From NCBI GenBank assembly GCA_902728285.1, contig CACVBU010000811.1, forward strand, positions 170,101 through 234,100: a stretch of DNA of 64,000 bases, given 5' to 3'. Made by a program: the position numbers and the translations under genes. The notes below the pieces were generated by a model, which saw only the letters and a program-made list of their open reading frames with translations, had not been told where the DNA came from and did no database searches. Every line of letters starts with the position of its first letter. Within the stretch, counting starts at the first letter, position 1. Shown here piece after piece: positions 1 through 11,160 of this stretch. The stretch comes from Clytia hemisphaerica (Eukaryota; Cnidaria; Hydrozoa; Leptothecata; Clytiidae).

Positions 1-24
1 GCCCACCGGGGTAGGTCCAAAAAG
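1..24. repeat. Fragment of dispersed repeat shared with 10769-10800
   Basis: The window opens inside a short sequence (CACCGGGGTAGGTCCAAAAAG) that recurs at 10771-10800 with a CCCGGAGGTA insertion. It is the end of a dispersed repeat cut by the window edge. I see no gene between 1 and 560. Confidence 0.4.
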
Positions 25-562
25 TTCTAAATAATGTTTTGATATTATGTTCTGTGTGTGGTGTGATTTCATATTTTTGTCAGTTGATAAGCTACCAATT
101 TACTGTCCCTAAGCTAGTTATTCAGTCACAACTTAACCATCAGATTTATCCAAGTGACTGAATCAAACTAGCTTAGATTTCTAGGCATATGAGAAAGAGT
201 AATATATAGCGGTACCATTTTAGTTTCGTCCGGGAATTTCCCTAGGACAAAAGGAATTTCCCAAAGGGCAATATCATTCTTTTAGAAACCACAAGCTATT
301 ATTACGAAACGAGACACTCACTCTTTGAATATTTTCGATCAAATGTGCGGCTCTGCCACCCATTCAACAAATGGTAAACTCGTCTAATGGTGAGTTGCCG
401 GTTAACCACGTGCAACGTGGCCTGTGTTTGGGGTTCACAGGTATTGGGATCTGCAGCCCATAACGCCCCCCGGTTGTTTGGAAGTATTTGGGCGTTATAT
501 TGTAACACCGCCCTAATGAAATTAACAACCGCCCATTTGTAAATTGAAATTTGCGACACCCC

Positions 563-586
563 TTGAAAATCCTGGCTACGCCACTG
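563..586. repeat. hAT-type terminal inverted repeat end
   Basis: Read on the minus strand the stretch begins CAGTGGCGTAGCCAGGATTT, which has the form of a hAT transposon terminus (CAGTGGCGTAGCC...). The matching other end was not found between 1 and 560, so this is probably one end of a truncated non-autonomous hAT element. The possible reading frame over 302-595 on the minus strand crosses this terminus and is not a credible gene. Confidence 0.4.
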
Positions 587-640
587 TTCCACCAAGGTTG
601 CTTATTTAATTAAGTTTGGAATTGCTAAATATTTTCAGAA

Positions 641-1012
641 GAACTGTTAAAGGAGGTCCATGATCAACCATTTACCTTCTATTTTGATGAGTCGACTACA
701 TCACAGACCAAAAAGCAATATGACGGGTATGTCAGGTCTTATTCCTTTACATCTGGTGAAGTTGTGGTCGCTTATTGCGGCACGCTGTTCGTTAGAAGAT
801 GCAAAGCCAGTGATTTGTTGGATCATCTACACAAATTCTTAAAAAATAACAATCTTAATGTGAACATGTTGCTCAACTTGAGCCTGGATGGACCCAATGT
901 CAATCTTGCCTTTATGGAACTTTTGAAGAAGTCAATTACTTTCATTGACATAGGGACGTGTACTTTACATGTATGTAACAATGCATTTTGGACATCGCCC
1001 AATATCAACAAT
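641..1012 (+). pseudogene. hAT-like transposase fragment (RNase H-like core, N-terminal part)
   Basis: An open frame enters directly after a good splice acceptor (TATTTTCAG, ending 638) and reads FYFDESTTSQTKKQYDGYV, then a VVVAYCG segment, then LSLDGPNVNLAFME. These are the hallmarks of the hAT-derived transposase-like family abundant in invertebrate genomes, where a DE(S/T)T motif precedes a DGPNVN motif. Similarity fades near 1012, where the frame runs into unrelated sequence and ends at 1093. A MITE begins at 1092. The C-terminal half, including the dimerisation region, is absent, so this is a fragment. The family name is recognised from memory; the assignment to hAT rather than another RNase H-fold transposase is moderately sure. 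Confidence 0.55.
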
Positions 1013-1091
1013 ACACCGTTTGGTAGTGTCGGCTGCGCACGCGTCCAAACAATTTTTCATTGTTTTGATTTTAGCGACGGCTCTTTCCCGT

Positions 1092-1350
1092 AAAAAAACG
1101 GTAGGTAAAATTCCGGTTATCGTAAAGAAACCTAGCAGAGAAATGGTAGGTAAAAAACTCCTTTTAATCATAACTTCTTTTCCTCTTGATGAATTTTCGT
1201 AAAATTTTCAGGAGTGATCCATGAATTTATCATTGATATCATGTTGAAATATCTAAATCATTCTCTTTAAAGGAAAGAAAAAATTGACAATATTTACATT
1301 CCTCTAACCTTTCACAGTACTGAAGTGCGCATTTTTACCTACCGTTTTTA
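1092..1350. mobile_element. Small MITE with AAAAACGGTAGGTAAAA inverted ends
   Basis: The left end (1092-1110) reads AAAAACGGTAGGTAAAA and the right end (1333-1350) carries its reverse complement TTTTTACCTACCGTTTTT. A second GGTAGGTAAAAA copy lies at 1146-1157. The interior has no coding frame. It is a non-autonomous inverted-repeat element; I could not define a target-site duplication. Confidence 0.5.
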
Positions 1351-1394
1351 TGCTGGAACACGACGGAGATAGTGAGACTCCTAAACGGTGAATT

Positions 1395-1830
1395 GCTGAT
1401 GCAGAGGAGCTACAAAAAGATCTACCCAATCTAACAAAATAGGAAAACGATTAACAGATGGAATTCCACCCAGACAAGTGTAAAATACTAACCGCCACTA
1501 ACAAAAGGATCACTGTTGTAGAATTCTACAACATACACAATATTAACCTTGAACTGGTAGAGAAGGCTAAATACCTAGGAGTCACTCTAACTAAAAGTCT
1601 TACTTGGAACTCTCACATCAATAATGTATGTGCAAAAGCTAACGCTGTTCGATTCTTCCTGCAAAGGAGCCTTGTGAAAAGCAACTCCGAAACCCGCTTG
1701 AAGTGCTACAAAACCTTTGTTCGCCCGATCCTATAATATGTAAGCACAGTTTGGGACCCTTCCAATAATAATGCTCTACGAGATAAAATTAAAATGGTTC
1801 AACGAAAAAAATTGATTAGAGAGAAGTGGG
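1395..1830 (+). pseudogene. LINE reverse transcriptase, C-terminal fragment
   Basis: The frame reads ADAEELQKDLPNLTK, then after one stop (TAG where a Trp codon is expected, near 1441) continues QMEFHPDKCKIL, then KYLGVTLTKSLTWNSHI, then CYKTFVRPIL, a second stop, and VSTVWDP. This order (W-M-F-P-K-C, YLGV, VRPIL, VWDP) is the thumb and post-RT region of CR1/jockey-type non-LTR reverse transcriptases. The FADD catalytic segment is not present upstream, so the copy is 5' truncated and carries nonsense mutations. It is unlike the LINE-A and LINE-B copies elsewhere in the window. Confidence 0.7.
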
Positions 1831-2634
1831 TGGGTGGGTGGGTTTATCTTGGGGAGAATCGATGAAGGAATACAATGATAATAGCACGATTTCTTTTGAT
1901 TCCATCACGATTTCTTTGTAAGTCATAATTGATTTTCACTAAGTTTTCTGATTGGTTCAAATGTTATTACAGAATGCAAATATGGTTTTCTATATTCAAT
2001 CGTCTATACATTTCAACTGGACACCATACAAGCTCATGCTGCAAAGTAAAGCTTGATCAAAAAAATCATTTGCGTAGTTTTCATCATCGAGTGGGTTTAC
2101 ATCTGTAGGGGAGAATCGATTAACACTCCCTTTGTCGACAACAATTCGGACCATAAACGAAACAAAAGCTCAAAATCACTTTTACAAATTCTTTTATAAA
2201 CATCGATCTTCCCCTCGTTATTGCCATTGTTACAAGAGCTAGGTTTGGGTACCTCTTAAAACAAAGGACATAACGAGGAGAATATCCATTAAATTTTTAA
2301 CAGAAATCGTGTAAACGATTTTTCCAATTCATTTTAAATGAGTAATGGTCGGGAAGGAATCAAGGAAGAAGGAACCAGTTACTGTAGACATGTTAGAGAT
2401 GATGATAAAAACCTTATCACTCAGGAAAAACAGTTTGAAGGTTTCGAGATTAATTACAATTTTTAATTACAATATTTTTAGAGCATTCACTTCGAAAAAT
2501 AAACTTCGTTAGGTTAACAAAGCTGTATCATATTCAACAAGAGATTGAATATGAGATTAAAGCTTCTTTTTGGGTTAAAAGAAATGGTAAACACACACAA
2601 CACAACATGGTATACTACGCCCTAAATGGTTAAC
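1831..2634. other. Stretch without recognisable gene
   Basis: It starts with a GTGGGTGGGTGGGTGGG simple repeat (1826-1843) and a GGGGAGAATCGAT motif that recurs near 2110. No coding frame of note and no clear inverted repeats were seen. Confidence 0.4.
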
Positions 2635-2793
2635 CTCCAGCCTTCAACTATGAAGACAAAGATTCAAGAGAAAAAGTAACAGTCTGGACAGCTCTGTGCA
2701 GTTACGGGAGAATAATAAGTCCATATTTTTTTTGATGCAAATGTCAATGCTGGAAATTATCTTCACATGATAAATCAACTTGTTGTTCCTGAA
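2635..2793 (+). pseudogene. Tc1/mariner transposase fragment
   Basis: The frame reads PPAFNYEDKDSREKVTVWTA, then SYGRIISPYFFDANVNAGNY, then LHMINQLVVPE. The order V-W, G-x-I-x-PYFF, VN..Y and the helix before VVP is the part of the Tc1/mariner DDE domain between the first and second catalytic acidic residues. The frame is cut precisely at 2793, where the terminal inverted repeat of the 8.4-kb element begins. This remnant is therefore the older resident and served as insertion target. Flanking parts of the transposase are not recognisable. Confidence 0.65.
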
Positions 2794-2846
2794 TAGACGA
2801 TTTCGGGGTTATGGTAACCATTATGGATTTTCTCTCTCGCTGGGGC
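2794..2846 (+). repeat. Left terminal inverted repeat of the 8.4-kb element
   Basis: Matches the reverse complement of 11161-11213 with two mismatches (2807 region G/A and 2812 region T/C). Identity stops abruptly after CTGGGGC on both sides, which defines the repeat length. Confidence 0.85.
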
Positions 2847-3421
2847 AAGTTGGACTTTGACCCCAAACAAATCAGTGCAAATACGGGACAAACAAGAGAA
2901 TTTAGTTAACTTTTCCAGTCAAATAATATTTCTTTTATATTTTCTTGCTAATTTCTCCTGTGAGAGAACATCACATTATCTCTTGATAGTGGTTTGTTTT
3001 GATTTTGCACAAAAAATTACGTAAAGGCTCTAATTTTCTTTCTTGTTAGACCAAGCTTACCATTTAGTGTGAAAAACATTCTTATGTCACCTAGCTTATC
3101 TTGAAGCATATTTCGTAGCTTAGGGTGAAGGCTAACTGGTGTAGAATCTTCCCGATTGTTCATTTATTTACTTTTCTATCTCTTCACTTGATAAAGGGGA
3201 ACCTGGTTCTCACATGTACAATCTCAAACAGACAGAAAGTCAGCTCATATTGGCCAAGCTACATAAACACGATGTGTAAACCACTAAAATATCACGTGAC
3301 TGTTCTACCATGCAGAAAGTAAGCTCGAGAGCACGCTGATTTTGGATATTACATTTTTCCCCTACCCTTCGTTGTTTCAACCTTGTTTTATATATACGGT
3401 GTCTAGTATAAGGATCAAATT

Positions 3422-3670
3422 ATGGGTTTGTCAACTCATAAGGATTTTTTTGCACTGACAATTAACCCACTGAAACGGTATTTGGCAGTACGTGGGCTAA
3501 ATCAAAGTGTTAATCATGCTGAACTTGTTGCAAGAGCTTTTGTTGCTATGGAAATGAAAGCACCAATTATTGCCACCGCAGAAGAGCAAAAACTTTTACT
3601 GGAGAAGGATTACCTAGATAAGGTCGCCCATCTTGATATTGACGACCTAGCCTGGGAATCCATGCTATGA
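3422..3670 (+). pseudogene. SAP-like N-terminal exon of the YqaJ-nuclease gene
   Basis: An 82-codon frame starting MGLSTHKDFFALTINPLKRY contains a helix-turn-helix of SAP type: LKRYLAVRGLNQSV followed by HAELVARAFVAME. SAP domains bind AT-rich DNA. The frame ends at a TGA at 3668. In related proteins this region leads directly into the TKWPxLD segment found here from about 3985, so 3671-3980 is either an intron or decayed linker. ATG at 3422 is preceded by AAATT and is the only plausible start. It acts with the downstream SWIM and nuclease parts in one protein. Confidence 0.6.
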
Positions 3671-3984
3671 TTTCTTCTTTGATAAACTGATGGCGAAATG
3701 TATAGCATGGTATGGGTTGATAGTTTGAATTTCTCAGATCCCAATAACGGTTGAAAACATAGCCAATCAAATTTTGTTATTCTTTTACTGGTCACACTTT
3801 CTTAGAGAAAGCGCAACTTTCGAAATTTGGTCTTTATTTTAGTAAGTGAGAACAGCGCTAAATTCGAATCTCCCACTGGAAAAAATGTGAGTCCAATATT
3901 GGACTCACAGCTCGAACCCGTCTTGTGTACATCAAATTATAAAAAAACACACGACGGGTCTCCTGTCTATTGACGACCCAGCTT

Positions 3985-4804
3985 CGTTTTCCACCCATGC
4001 TATCAATGACCTCACAAAATGGCCGAACTTGGACACAGGGCACATTTTTTCATATATTTTGAGAAATCGAGATCTCAATGACACAGACTATATTGGGAAA
4101 TATAAAGACCAAAAGGCTTATTCCTATTTTGATAGCGGCTTTGTTGGTGAGATTACTTGCTACGAATATGAGGATCACAAGCCTACATCAAGGAAGGTTT
4201 TGCTTTTATTTGCTAAATGTTGCGCATCATTTGAAATTCTGACAGACAAAGAACTGTGGATCGCCATTGACAAACAAGATCCAAAGGATCCGGAAATACT
4301 TTCAGCTGATTGCTCATGTATGGCAGGTGCAAATGAAGGCTGCAATCATGTAATCGCTACACTATACAAAATTGAATACGTGAACAATAAAGGGACAATA
4401 AAGGATTGACTTCACCAACATGCACTGATATAGCCTGTCAATGGAATAGTACGAAAAAGGAGATCGAGCCTCGGCGCGTATGTGACATATTTGCTCGTAA
4501 GAGGCTTGCCAGTGACCAGTCTAAAGAGGAAGCACCTAAGAAACCAAAACGTGGTCAGCCAGAAAACCCCGATATGAGCCGAGAAAAAGTCCGAATTAAA
4601 GCGTTGAATGTATTTGATCCCAGGAAAGATTATCATCGTGAGATAGAAGATAAACATGCTGATTCATCCTTCAAAAAAGTCGAAGGGGTGAAAAAAGGTG
4701 CAGTTTTGTTCAAGTCCTTAGACAAAACAGAAACCGAAGTTGACATCAAAAACTATACGGTAGACAGTTGTGTACCCCGGACACTAGAGAATGATTTTGG
4801 GGAT
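3985..4804 (+). pseudogene. SWIM zinc-finger section of the YqaJ-nuclease gene (frameshifted)
   Basis: The first frame (to 4409) reads INDLTKWPNLDTGHIFSYIL, IGKYKDQKAYSYFDSGFVGE and the SWIM motif CSCMAGANEGCNHVIATLY (CxC...CxH ligands). At about 4400 the sequence slips by one base; the next frame continues SPTCTDIACQWNSTKKEIEP and a basic, Lys/Arg-rich stretch to a TAA at 4805-4807. SWIM fingers bind DNA or protein. The same order SAP, SWIM, basic linker, YqaJ nuclease is seen in large invertebrate transposon-borne proteins as I remember them. The one-base slip and the stop at 4805 make this copy a pseudogene. Confidence 0.65.
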
Positions 4805-4807
4805 TAA

Positions 4808-5710
4808 GATTCTCTCGTACCTAATTTTCTGGCAAATCTCTCAATGACAAAAGAAACAATCTTGAAAATTGAGAAGGACACTGTTGGACAATCGGAAAAT
4901 GAACTTTGGTTTGAGATGAGAAAAGGAAGATTGACTGCTTCAAAGCACCATGATTATTACACAAAAATAAACACAATAGATATAGATAAAAGCTATAATA
5001 AAGATGACATCAAAACAACAAATCTAGTGTCTGAAATATTATACGAAAGTGAAAAAATAAAAAGTAAATCCCTAGATTATGGAACTAAAATGAAAGCTTT
5101 TTATGCTGACCAAATTAAAATGCACCCTAAACTTAAAATACCTTTCATTGCAGCTTCTCCTGATGGGATCATGACATGTAAGGGCCATAACTTAAAATGC
5201 ACTATCGAAATCAAATGCCCAAAAACTTTAGAGGATATGGAAATTAACTCCTTAAATGCGAAAAAATGTCAATTTCTAAAAGTTACTGGAGACAAATTCA
5301 AACTCAACCGCTCTCATAAATACTACACACAAGTGGTTTCTCAAATGGCATTAACAGAAACGAACTTATGTTATTTTGTCGTTTGGAAAAGTAAATCATT
5401 ATTTATGGAAAAAATCGAGTTCGATAAAAAACATTGGTTACGTGTACAAACTAATCTTGAGCTATTTTACAAATGCTATGTTTGCCCTGCTATTCTTTTT
5501 ATTACACCAATAAAATTCTGTGCAAAATGTGACAAACCCCTCCTACAAGAAAAAGAGATTTTACCAAAAGAGCAAAATACACTTTCCAAAGTACAATGTG
5601 ATGACTGTTGTTGTTCGTATCACAAAAAGTGCACAGGAGTAGACTCTAACCTAATAGCTTCAACTTGGATTTGTTCACTTTGCTTACAGTCAGTTGAAGG
5701 ATTATTATAA
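4808..5710 (+). CDS. YqaJ-type (lambda-exonuclease-like) nuclease domain with C-terminal PHD finger
   Basis: The frame is open from 4808 and the first Met is at 4844; counting from it, the nuclease core spans roughly residues 18-200. Motifs seen are LWFEMRKGRLTASKHHDYY near the start, G80, AASPDG (D107), IEIKCPK (E122 and K124) and YYTQVVSQMAL (Q163). These form the D-ExK-Q catalytic signature of the PD-(D/E)XK YqaJ exonuclease family. The usual Glu after the conserved Gly appears replaced (GTKMKAFY), which may lower activity. Residues 252-280 hold a PHD-type Cys/His array (CDDCCCSYHKKC...WICSLC) that could read histone tails. Expected role: DNA-end processing during transposition. It lies in phase with the preceding SWIM part, separated only by the TAA at 4805. 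Confidence 0.75.
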   Translation, partial: DSLVPNFLANLSMTKETILKIEKDTVGQSENELWFEMRKGRLTASKHHDYYTKINTIDIDKSYNKDDIKTTNLVSEILYESEKIKSKSLDYGTKMKAFYADQIKMHPKLKIPFIAASPDGIMTCKGHNLKCTIEIKCPKTLEDMEINSLNAKKCQFLKVTGDKFKLNRSHKYYTQVVSQMALTETNLCYFVVWKSKSLFMEKIEFDKKHWLRVQTNLELFYKCYVCPAILFITPIKFCAKCDKPLLQEKEILPKEQNTLSKVQCDDCCCSYHKKCTGVDSNLIASTWICSLCLQSVEGLL

Positions 5711-8700
5711 AATGTTATATGTATCTTGACTAGTATCTTTTTCATTTCTAGGTTTTAGGTCTTATATCATATATATAGGTGTTAAAAGAATAGCAAAACT
5801 TTATTACGCACGAGCGAGCGCAGCGAGCGAGTGCGATTCTTTTGGCAAAAGCGCGGGAAAAAAAGCTGATATCCGGAGTGATAAAATCGATTTTTACCCT
5901 TTTTCAGCCTCGTTTCCATTCAGACTTTCGTCGTCGTGTGCAACTGTCTTAAGTCCCAATATGGAGAATTATCGCCTGTACCCGACTGTCTGTTGGAAGC
6001 ATTACGTAATGGATTTTTTCCAAATCTCTTTATAAATCGAGCTCCGGCGTGAAAAACAGTAGGATGTTTTTCATACGACGATGAATACGTCATTTCTTCG
6101 AGAAACGTCGCGGGAAAATATAAGTATCCTTCTCGATCGGGAAACGTCGCTTGGTTCGGAAGCGTATTGTTGATCGGACCATACTGCCTTTTAACAGTAA
6201 AAACAAAGATGGCGGCAAAAATAAACAACTGGTTGCTACTGCTCTTTCGCCATTTTTCTTTGGTTTTTATGCTTTAATGAGTTGAATTGGATCATGATTT
6301 TTGTGTGATTGTTACAAGAAATGGTTGATGATGAAGTTTTCTTATTATTCCTTCCTGAATTTGATGTTTCGTTTGGTTTGGCATGAGAGATTGTTGCAAT
6401 CTCTTCTTGATGGAAAAACAGAATATTTTATCCGGTCGATATTTTATCAACTTTCACAACAAACTAACTTCAATTTTGCCCGTATATTTACACAAATTCT
6501 AACAAGGCAGTTGACTGAATATTTGTGCATAAATCTGACCATGCTATATTTGAAAAATTTGAGACATCAAAAAAGTTTGAACTCACTTTTTAATGATGGT
6601 CGGATGGTAGATGCGGCACCCAAGGAAATGGTTGTGGTTGGATATGAACTGGTTAGCTTTAATATAAAAATTTAAACCCAGAGCAAAATTTACTGATTGA
6701 TGATTGATGTTTTAAAAATGCAACGTGGAAAACTTTTGGTTGTGAATTTGGACATTTTCTTGCACGTGCGTTTTTAAAACGTGGAAATTTTTGCTGTGAA
6801 TTTGGACATTTTCTTCCACGTGCATTTTAAACGTGGAAAACCTTTGGTTGTGAATTTGGACATTGTCCTCCACGTGCGCTTAAAACGTGGAAAACTTTTG
6901 GTTGTGAATTTGGATATTTTCTTCCACGTGCATTTAAAACGTGGAAATTTTTGCTGTGAATTTGGACATTTTCTTTCACGTGCTTTTAAAATGTGGAAAT
7001 TTTTGCTGTGAACTTGGTCATTTTCTTCCCCGTGCGTTTTAGATGTGGAAAATGTTTGTCGTTAACTTGACATTTTCTTCCACATGCATTTAAAAAATGT
7101 AGAAAAGTTTTGCTGTCAGGCAAAAATAAAAAAAATGTAGTATTTCCGGAATGCGGGTGAAGGAAAAAAGCTTTGATGCGGCCGGCCAGAAAAAAATTTT
7201 TATTAGATTTTTTTGATGACTTAAGTAATATATAAGATCATTGAAATAGAACTTTAACAATAAATTTTATTACAAACAGTATGAAGTAAAGTAACAAACA
7301 ATTCTTGATCTACAAGTGGGTATATCTAACCAAACTACAGTACTTGTATAGCTTAAATGCTCCAACTTGATTTTTTTTATAATGAACTATATAGATGAAC
7401 CCATAGTCTGCGGCCAGATCAGAAAATTATTATTTTTCACCCGGTTGGTTTCCAGAAACGCTACATTTTTTTATTTTCGCCTCAATTGGAAATTATTTCA
7501 AGCAATATCCTGGCATGAAAACTTTTTTTCTTTTTGGAAATTTTGGAAATTATGATTGCCAGTTATGTGACATTTTTTGCTTTTGCAGCATGCTTTTGAA
7601 AATTACAAAATGCCTTCTGCTAGGGGAATTTTTTCCTTTCGACGTTCTTTCAAATTATGAAAATGTTTCCCAGTATATATGAGATTTTTTCTTCTTCTTT
7701 TGCATTATTTTTTTATATACTGTAAGAACCAGTAAAATTTTTTCTGAGCTTCTTTTTTTTTTTTTTTTGCACTTTGGGTTTCCAAATGTTCTTAATAATA
7801 GGATGTAAGTCAGGTATTTTAGGAATTCTACCCAATTTTTATTACTTTGACCCCTAAATTGATTGAAATTGAGTAGTTTCAGGCTCAGCATTGTTCTTAA
7901 ATTGTTCTTATTTAAAAAAAGTGTATGTTTGAAATCATGAAATTGTTTTTTCCCTGTTTTGAAAGTTTTTTACTTTTTGACATGCATTTCAAAAAATATA
8001 ACTTTTGGATGCTATAATTTTTTTACCTTTTTTCAATATTTTATATATTTTACCTTTTCTCCATATTTATATATTAAAACCTTTTTTCCATATTTTATAT
8101 ATGAAAGTATATGCCAAATATTTCATCTATTTAAAAACAATAAATTTTCCTTTGGTTTTCTTATTGTAAAATATTCTCAATTTTTGATGAACAAGATCAA
8201 TTTTTTATACATTACCCCCTGATTTAAGAAAACGAGAAAAGAGAAAAAGTATTTTAGGTTGAAATTTTAAGTTATTTCAGTTAAAAAAACTTCAAAGAAG
8301 CAGTTTGTTTTGAAAATAGAATATCAATTTTCTTTTGGTTCACCAGAGTTTGTTTAAAATTTATGTTTAAAATGCGTTGATAGAAATTTTCCTTGCTCTC
8401 GTGACGATCATGAAAATTACCAAAAAAGGTTTGTTCACCATCCCGGGGGGGGGGGGGGGTACTTAGGCAAAAATAGGTGCTGGGTATGTGCGGACGGTAA
8501 GGGTCGGGTTTTTCACCTTTCAAAGTCTCTCTAAGGGTTACAAAAATCAGGAAATTTCGAAAAAGTCTCTCTAAGGGTCACTTTTTCACTAAAATTTGGT
8601 CTCTCTAACGGGATCTTTTTGCTTCTAGGCGTCTCCGGCTAAAATCGGTGTTAAATCTACTTTTGTGGCGTTTTGGTCCTTTTCCGTTGTACACTAGCAA

Positions 8701-8899
8701 TCAGAAAGTTTCGCTGGGAATAAGGAAGTTTAGCAATCTTACGGTATGTAGTGTAAAAAACCTTTCGCTTGCGAACACGAGATTTTCGTATTGTGCGTAA
8801 CCCCTTTTACAATTGATTGTAATGTATAAAACAATTTTTTCAAAATTCTAACCCAAAGGGTCTTTCAAATTTACCAAAGCAGCACATATTGTAACAATG
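5711..8899. other. Non-coding interior of the 8.4-kb element
   Basis: Contents: a GC-rich near-repetitive stretch (ACGAGCGAGCGCAGCGAGCG at 5809-5828); a spot with a good start context and short frame (ATGGCGGCAAAAATAAAC at 6209); the 53-bp tandem array at 6720-7110; very AT-rich sequence 7190-8230; a G17 run at 8442-8458 followed by repeated CTCTCTAAGGGT motifs (8524-8610). Minus-strand frame 6228-5920 is open but matches nothing I know. Several of these look like secondary insertions. Confidence 0.4.
6720..7110. repeat. Tandem repeat, about 53-bp unit, 7-8 copies with CACGTG cores
   Basis: Units start AACGTGGAAA and end near TTCCACGTGC; starts fall at about 6722, 6777, 6830, 6883, 6937, 6989, 7041 and 7096, a period of 52-55 bp. 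Two unit variants alternate (AACTTTTGGTTGTGAATT versus AATTTTTGCTGTGAATT). Each unit brings CACGTG or a derivative next to the junction, an E-box-like palindrome. Open frames across it simply follow the repeat. Confidence 0.85.
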
Positions 8900-10296
8900 T
8901 CATTCATGAGGGGTAAATAGAGTAATGATTTTCAAAATTCTGAAATTTTTTATTCTTCCTATGGCCTGTTCGACATATATTCTCACATTAGCAATATTAG
9001 ATATCTCTTTAACTGCATTGGCTCTCATTTTGTTTCCTTTTGCTGCTGATGGTGGGATACAAAGACTGCATTGATAAAATGCAAGACCAGTTTTGATCCT
9101 AAAACCTCTGTCAGCCATTATTTCATCTCTGGGTTGAAGCATATTAAGAAAACCAGTATGTCTAACCATGTGAATATCTGAGGATCTTCCTCCATATAAT
9201 GGTGACACCCAAGTGGTGGCTCCATTGGGCGAAACTGCAATCAAAAGCTTAACTGTATGATGCTGCTTGTAATCACTCCATAATAAGGCCTGCACCTCCA
9301 AGGAGCTGGGTCTTTCCATAAAGATCTCTGTGCAGTCAATGATGGTTCGAACATTGGGGTATAGTTTCTTAAAACAATTTGGCAGAGTTGTCCTGACTCG
9401 GGCTTTAGATGGCCATTTAATCAGGCATAAGAGTTCTTTTGACAAAGGTTTTATCCAGGTAATTAATGTTTGGGAAATTTTTCCTGCAGAAATCTGGAAT
9501 CTAAATGCAAGGTCATCTGTTAAGTGTCCGAGTCTAAGACGCATCATTGTGATAAGGAATTCCTGCTGCAATGTCAATTTTCTTGAAGGGCCGGGTTTTA
9601 TTGGGACAATGTTGTATTCTGATGAAGCCATATGGGTCTCTAGTTCAGAAGACACACGTGCTAGATTAGTTCTTTTAGTCCCCTCCCAGTATGTCATTAC
9701 TGATGCTTTTAGTTTCACAAAGTCAAAAACTGTAGCAAACATTTTGGGATCTTCAAAGCCAGTGTAAAATAGAACATCATACTCCCGTGTCATATGTTCA
9801 AACACCATGGGAACATAACACCATGATTCTGTTTGGACAGAAACATTTGGGTTTTTTGTGCGAGTACCTTCATCCACTGAACTCGTTGTTTCATCTTCTT
9901 GGAACTCGAGTCGTGCTCTAGATGTTGGTGGCTCATCATTTTCTTCACAAGATCCTTTATCTGAGAATGGTATCTTTCGTTTTGCAGGAGGTTTTCGAGT
10001 TTTCTTTGTTGGGGTTTTGGCCTCAGTTGGTCCTTTTAAAAACAAAGTTGGAATTGGATTTTCGATAGGTTTTCCATCAACAAAATGGTTGGAACAAACG
10101 TACCATAATTTCCTGGTTTCCAATCCTTTCTTCCCAGCAAAATTTGTGCTGTCCATTTTGCTCTCGTTTCCTTGTCTGCTGGAATAACGTCGAATCTCAG
10201 CTCTTTATTTTTGACATTGCTGTGTATAATGTATTTATTTCGATATCTTTTGTCGTTATTGCAACGGCCAACACAACACCGATCATGCTTCCCCAT
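8900..10296 (-). pseudogene. THAP zinc-finger plus DDE transposase (ISL2EU/Harbinger-like), one frameshift
   Basis: The start MGKHDRCCVGRCNNDKRY at 10296 opens a THAP domain: C-x3-C, a basic core, W, then after a one-base frame slip near 10100 the second pair in YVCSNHF and the NPIPTLFL tail motif. In the second frame (418 codons, ending 8900) a helix-turn-helix (about residues 193-240) precedes a DDE_4 catalytic domain: D274 in IIDCTEIFMERPS, D349 in IMADRGF and E396 in IYVEQAIGRIKNFRIL. All three acids are present. A cut-and-paste transposase is expected, with THAP for terminal-repeat binding. The frame stops soon after the catalytic Glu, so about 20-30 C-terminal residues look lost. It converges on the nuclease gene within the same inverted repeats. 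Confidence 0.8.
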
Positions 10297-10469
10297 TCTT
10301 CTGTTTGATATTAAAAATGTTAACTTTATATACTTGTACTTGCTCTAAAGATATGTAAAACAAGCAACATGCTGAATGGACCTTTACCTATAGATATTTT
10401 CTTATTTGGCTAAAGGGAATTTCCCCAAAATACGAAAATCCGTTTTTTAAGGCGAATAAGAATTTTCTG

Positions 10470-10720
10470 GGAAAAGCCACTTCAGGCATTCTTTAGAGAA
10501 TCTTGCCCTCCATATTTGTACAAAAAGTCAGAAAAAAGTAATGACAGGATTTTGCACAGTCCAAAAAACCCTATTTTTAGGTAGTTTTTGGCCCAAATTT
10601 GCCCAAATAATTTTTTTCTCAAAAATCGGGATCCGTCACGTTCTGAGCATTGCCATTTTGCATCATTGTGCAAAAAATCAGAAAAAACTAATGAGCCAAT
10701 CCTGAGAAAAGCTGGTAACA

Positions 10721-10751
<31 letters not shown>

Positions 10752-10806
10752 ATGAGTTAATTTATAGAACCTCCACCGGGGTACCCGGAGGTAGGTCCAA
10801 AAAGAA
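10470..10806. repeat. Dispersed repeat with tetranucleotide run and palindromic tail
   Basis: A GGACGGACGGACGAACGAAC run (10723-10750) is followed by ATGAGTTAATTTATAGAACC and a palindrome around CCGGGGTACCCGG. The tail recurs at window bases 1-24. AAAAAGTCAGAAAAAAGTAATGA and AAAAATCAGAAAAAACTAATGA repeat upstream. It looks like a short non-autonomous element inserted into the 8.4-kb transposon between its transposase gene and right end. Confidence 0.45.
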
Positions 10807-11160
10807 TAATGTTAAAATGCAATAAAGTATTACAAGACACAAAAAAATCACAAGTTTCATCACCCACTCTCTAGCTTTTCTTTTCATACACACTTCACAC
10901 ACACACAAAGTCTCTTCTCACTCAATGTTTTGAGTTTTCTCTCTCTTGGAAAAAGAGAAAAAAACATGCAAAAATCATTCCAAAAGGAGTCAAAACTAAA
11001 TAGTTTGTTTAATTAACACTTTCTTAAATGATTTCAGTATTTATTTATGAATTATGTCGAATTTTCTGAGTAAGTTAGCATAACAAACACCAAGAACTAC
11101 CAAATTGCCTGCCTTTCGCCAGCTAAAATGTTTACATAATTTTCGCATCCAGTGAAATCT

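Noticed and set aside
302-595. Minus-strand 97-codon frame
   Set aside because: Crosses a hAT-type terminus and has no recognisable motif.
6781-7011. Plus-strand 76-codon frame
   Set aside because: Follows the 53-bp tandem repeat; residues repeat with the DNA unit.
9330-10187. Plus-strand frames of 145 and 109 codons
   Set aside because: Antisense to the THAP-DDE transposase, which has clear catalytic motifs on the minus strand.
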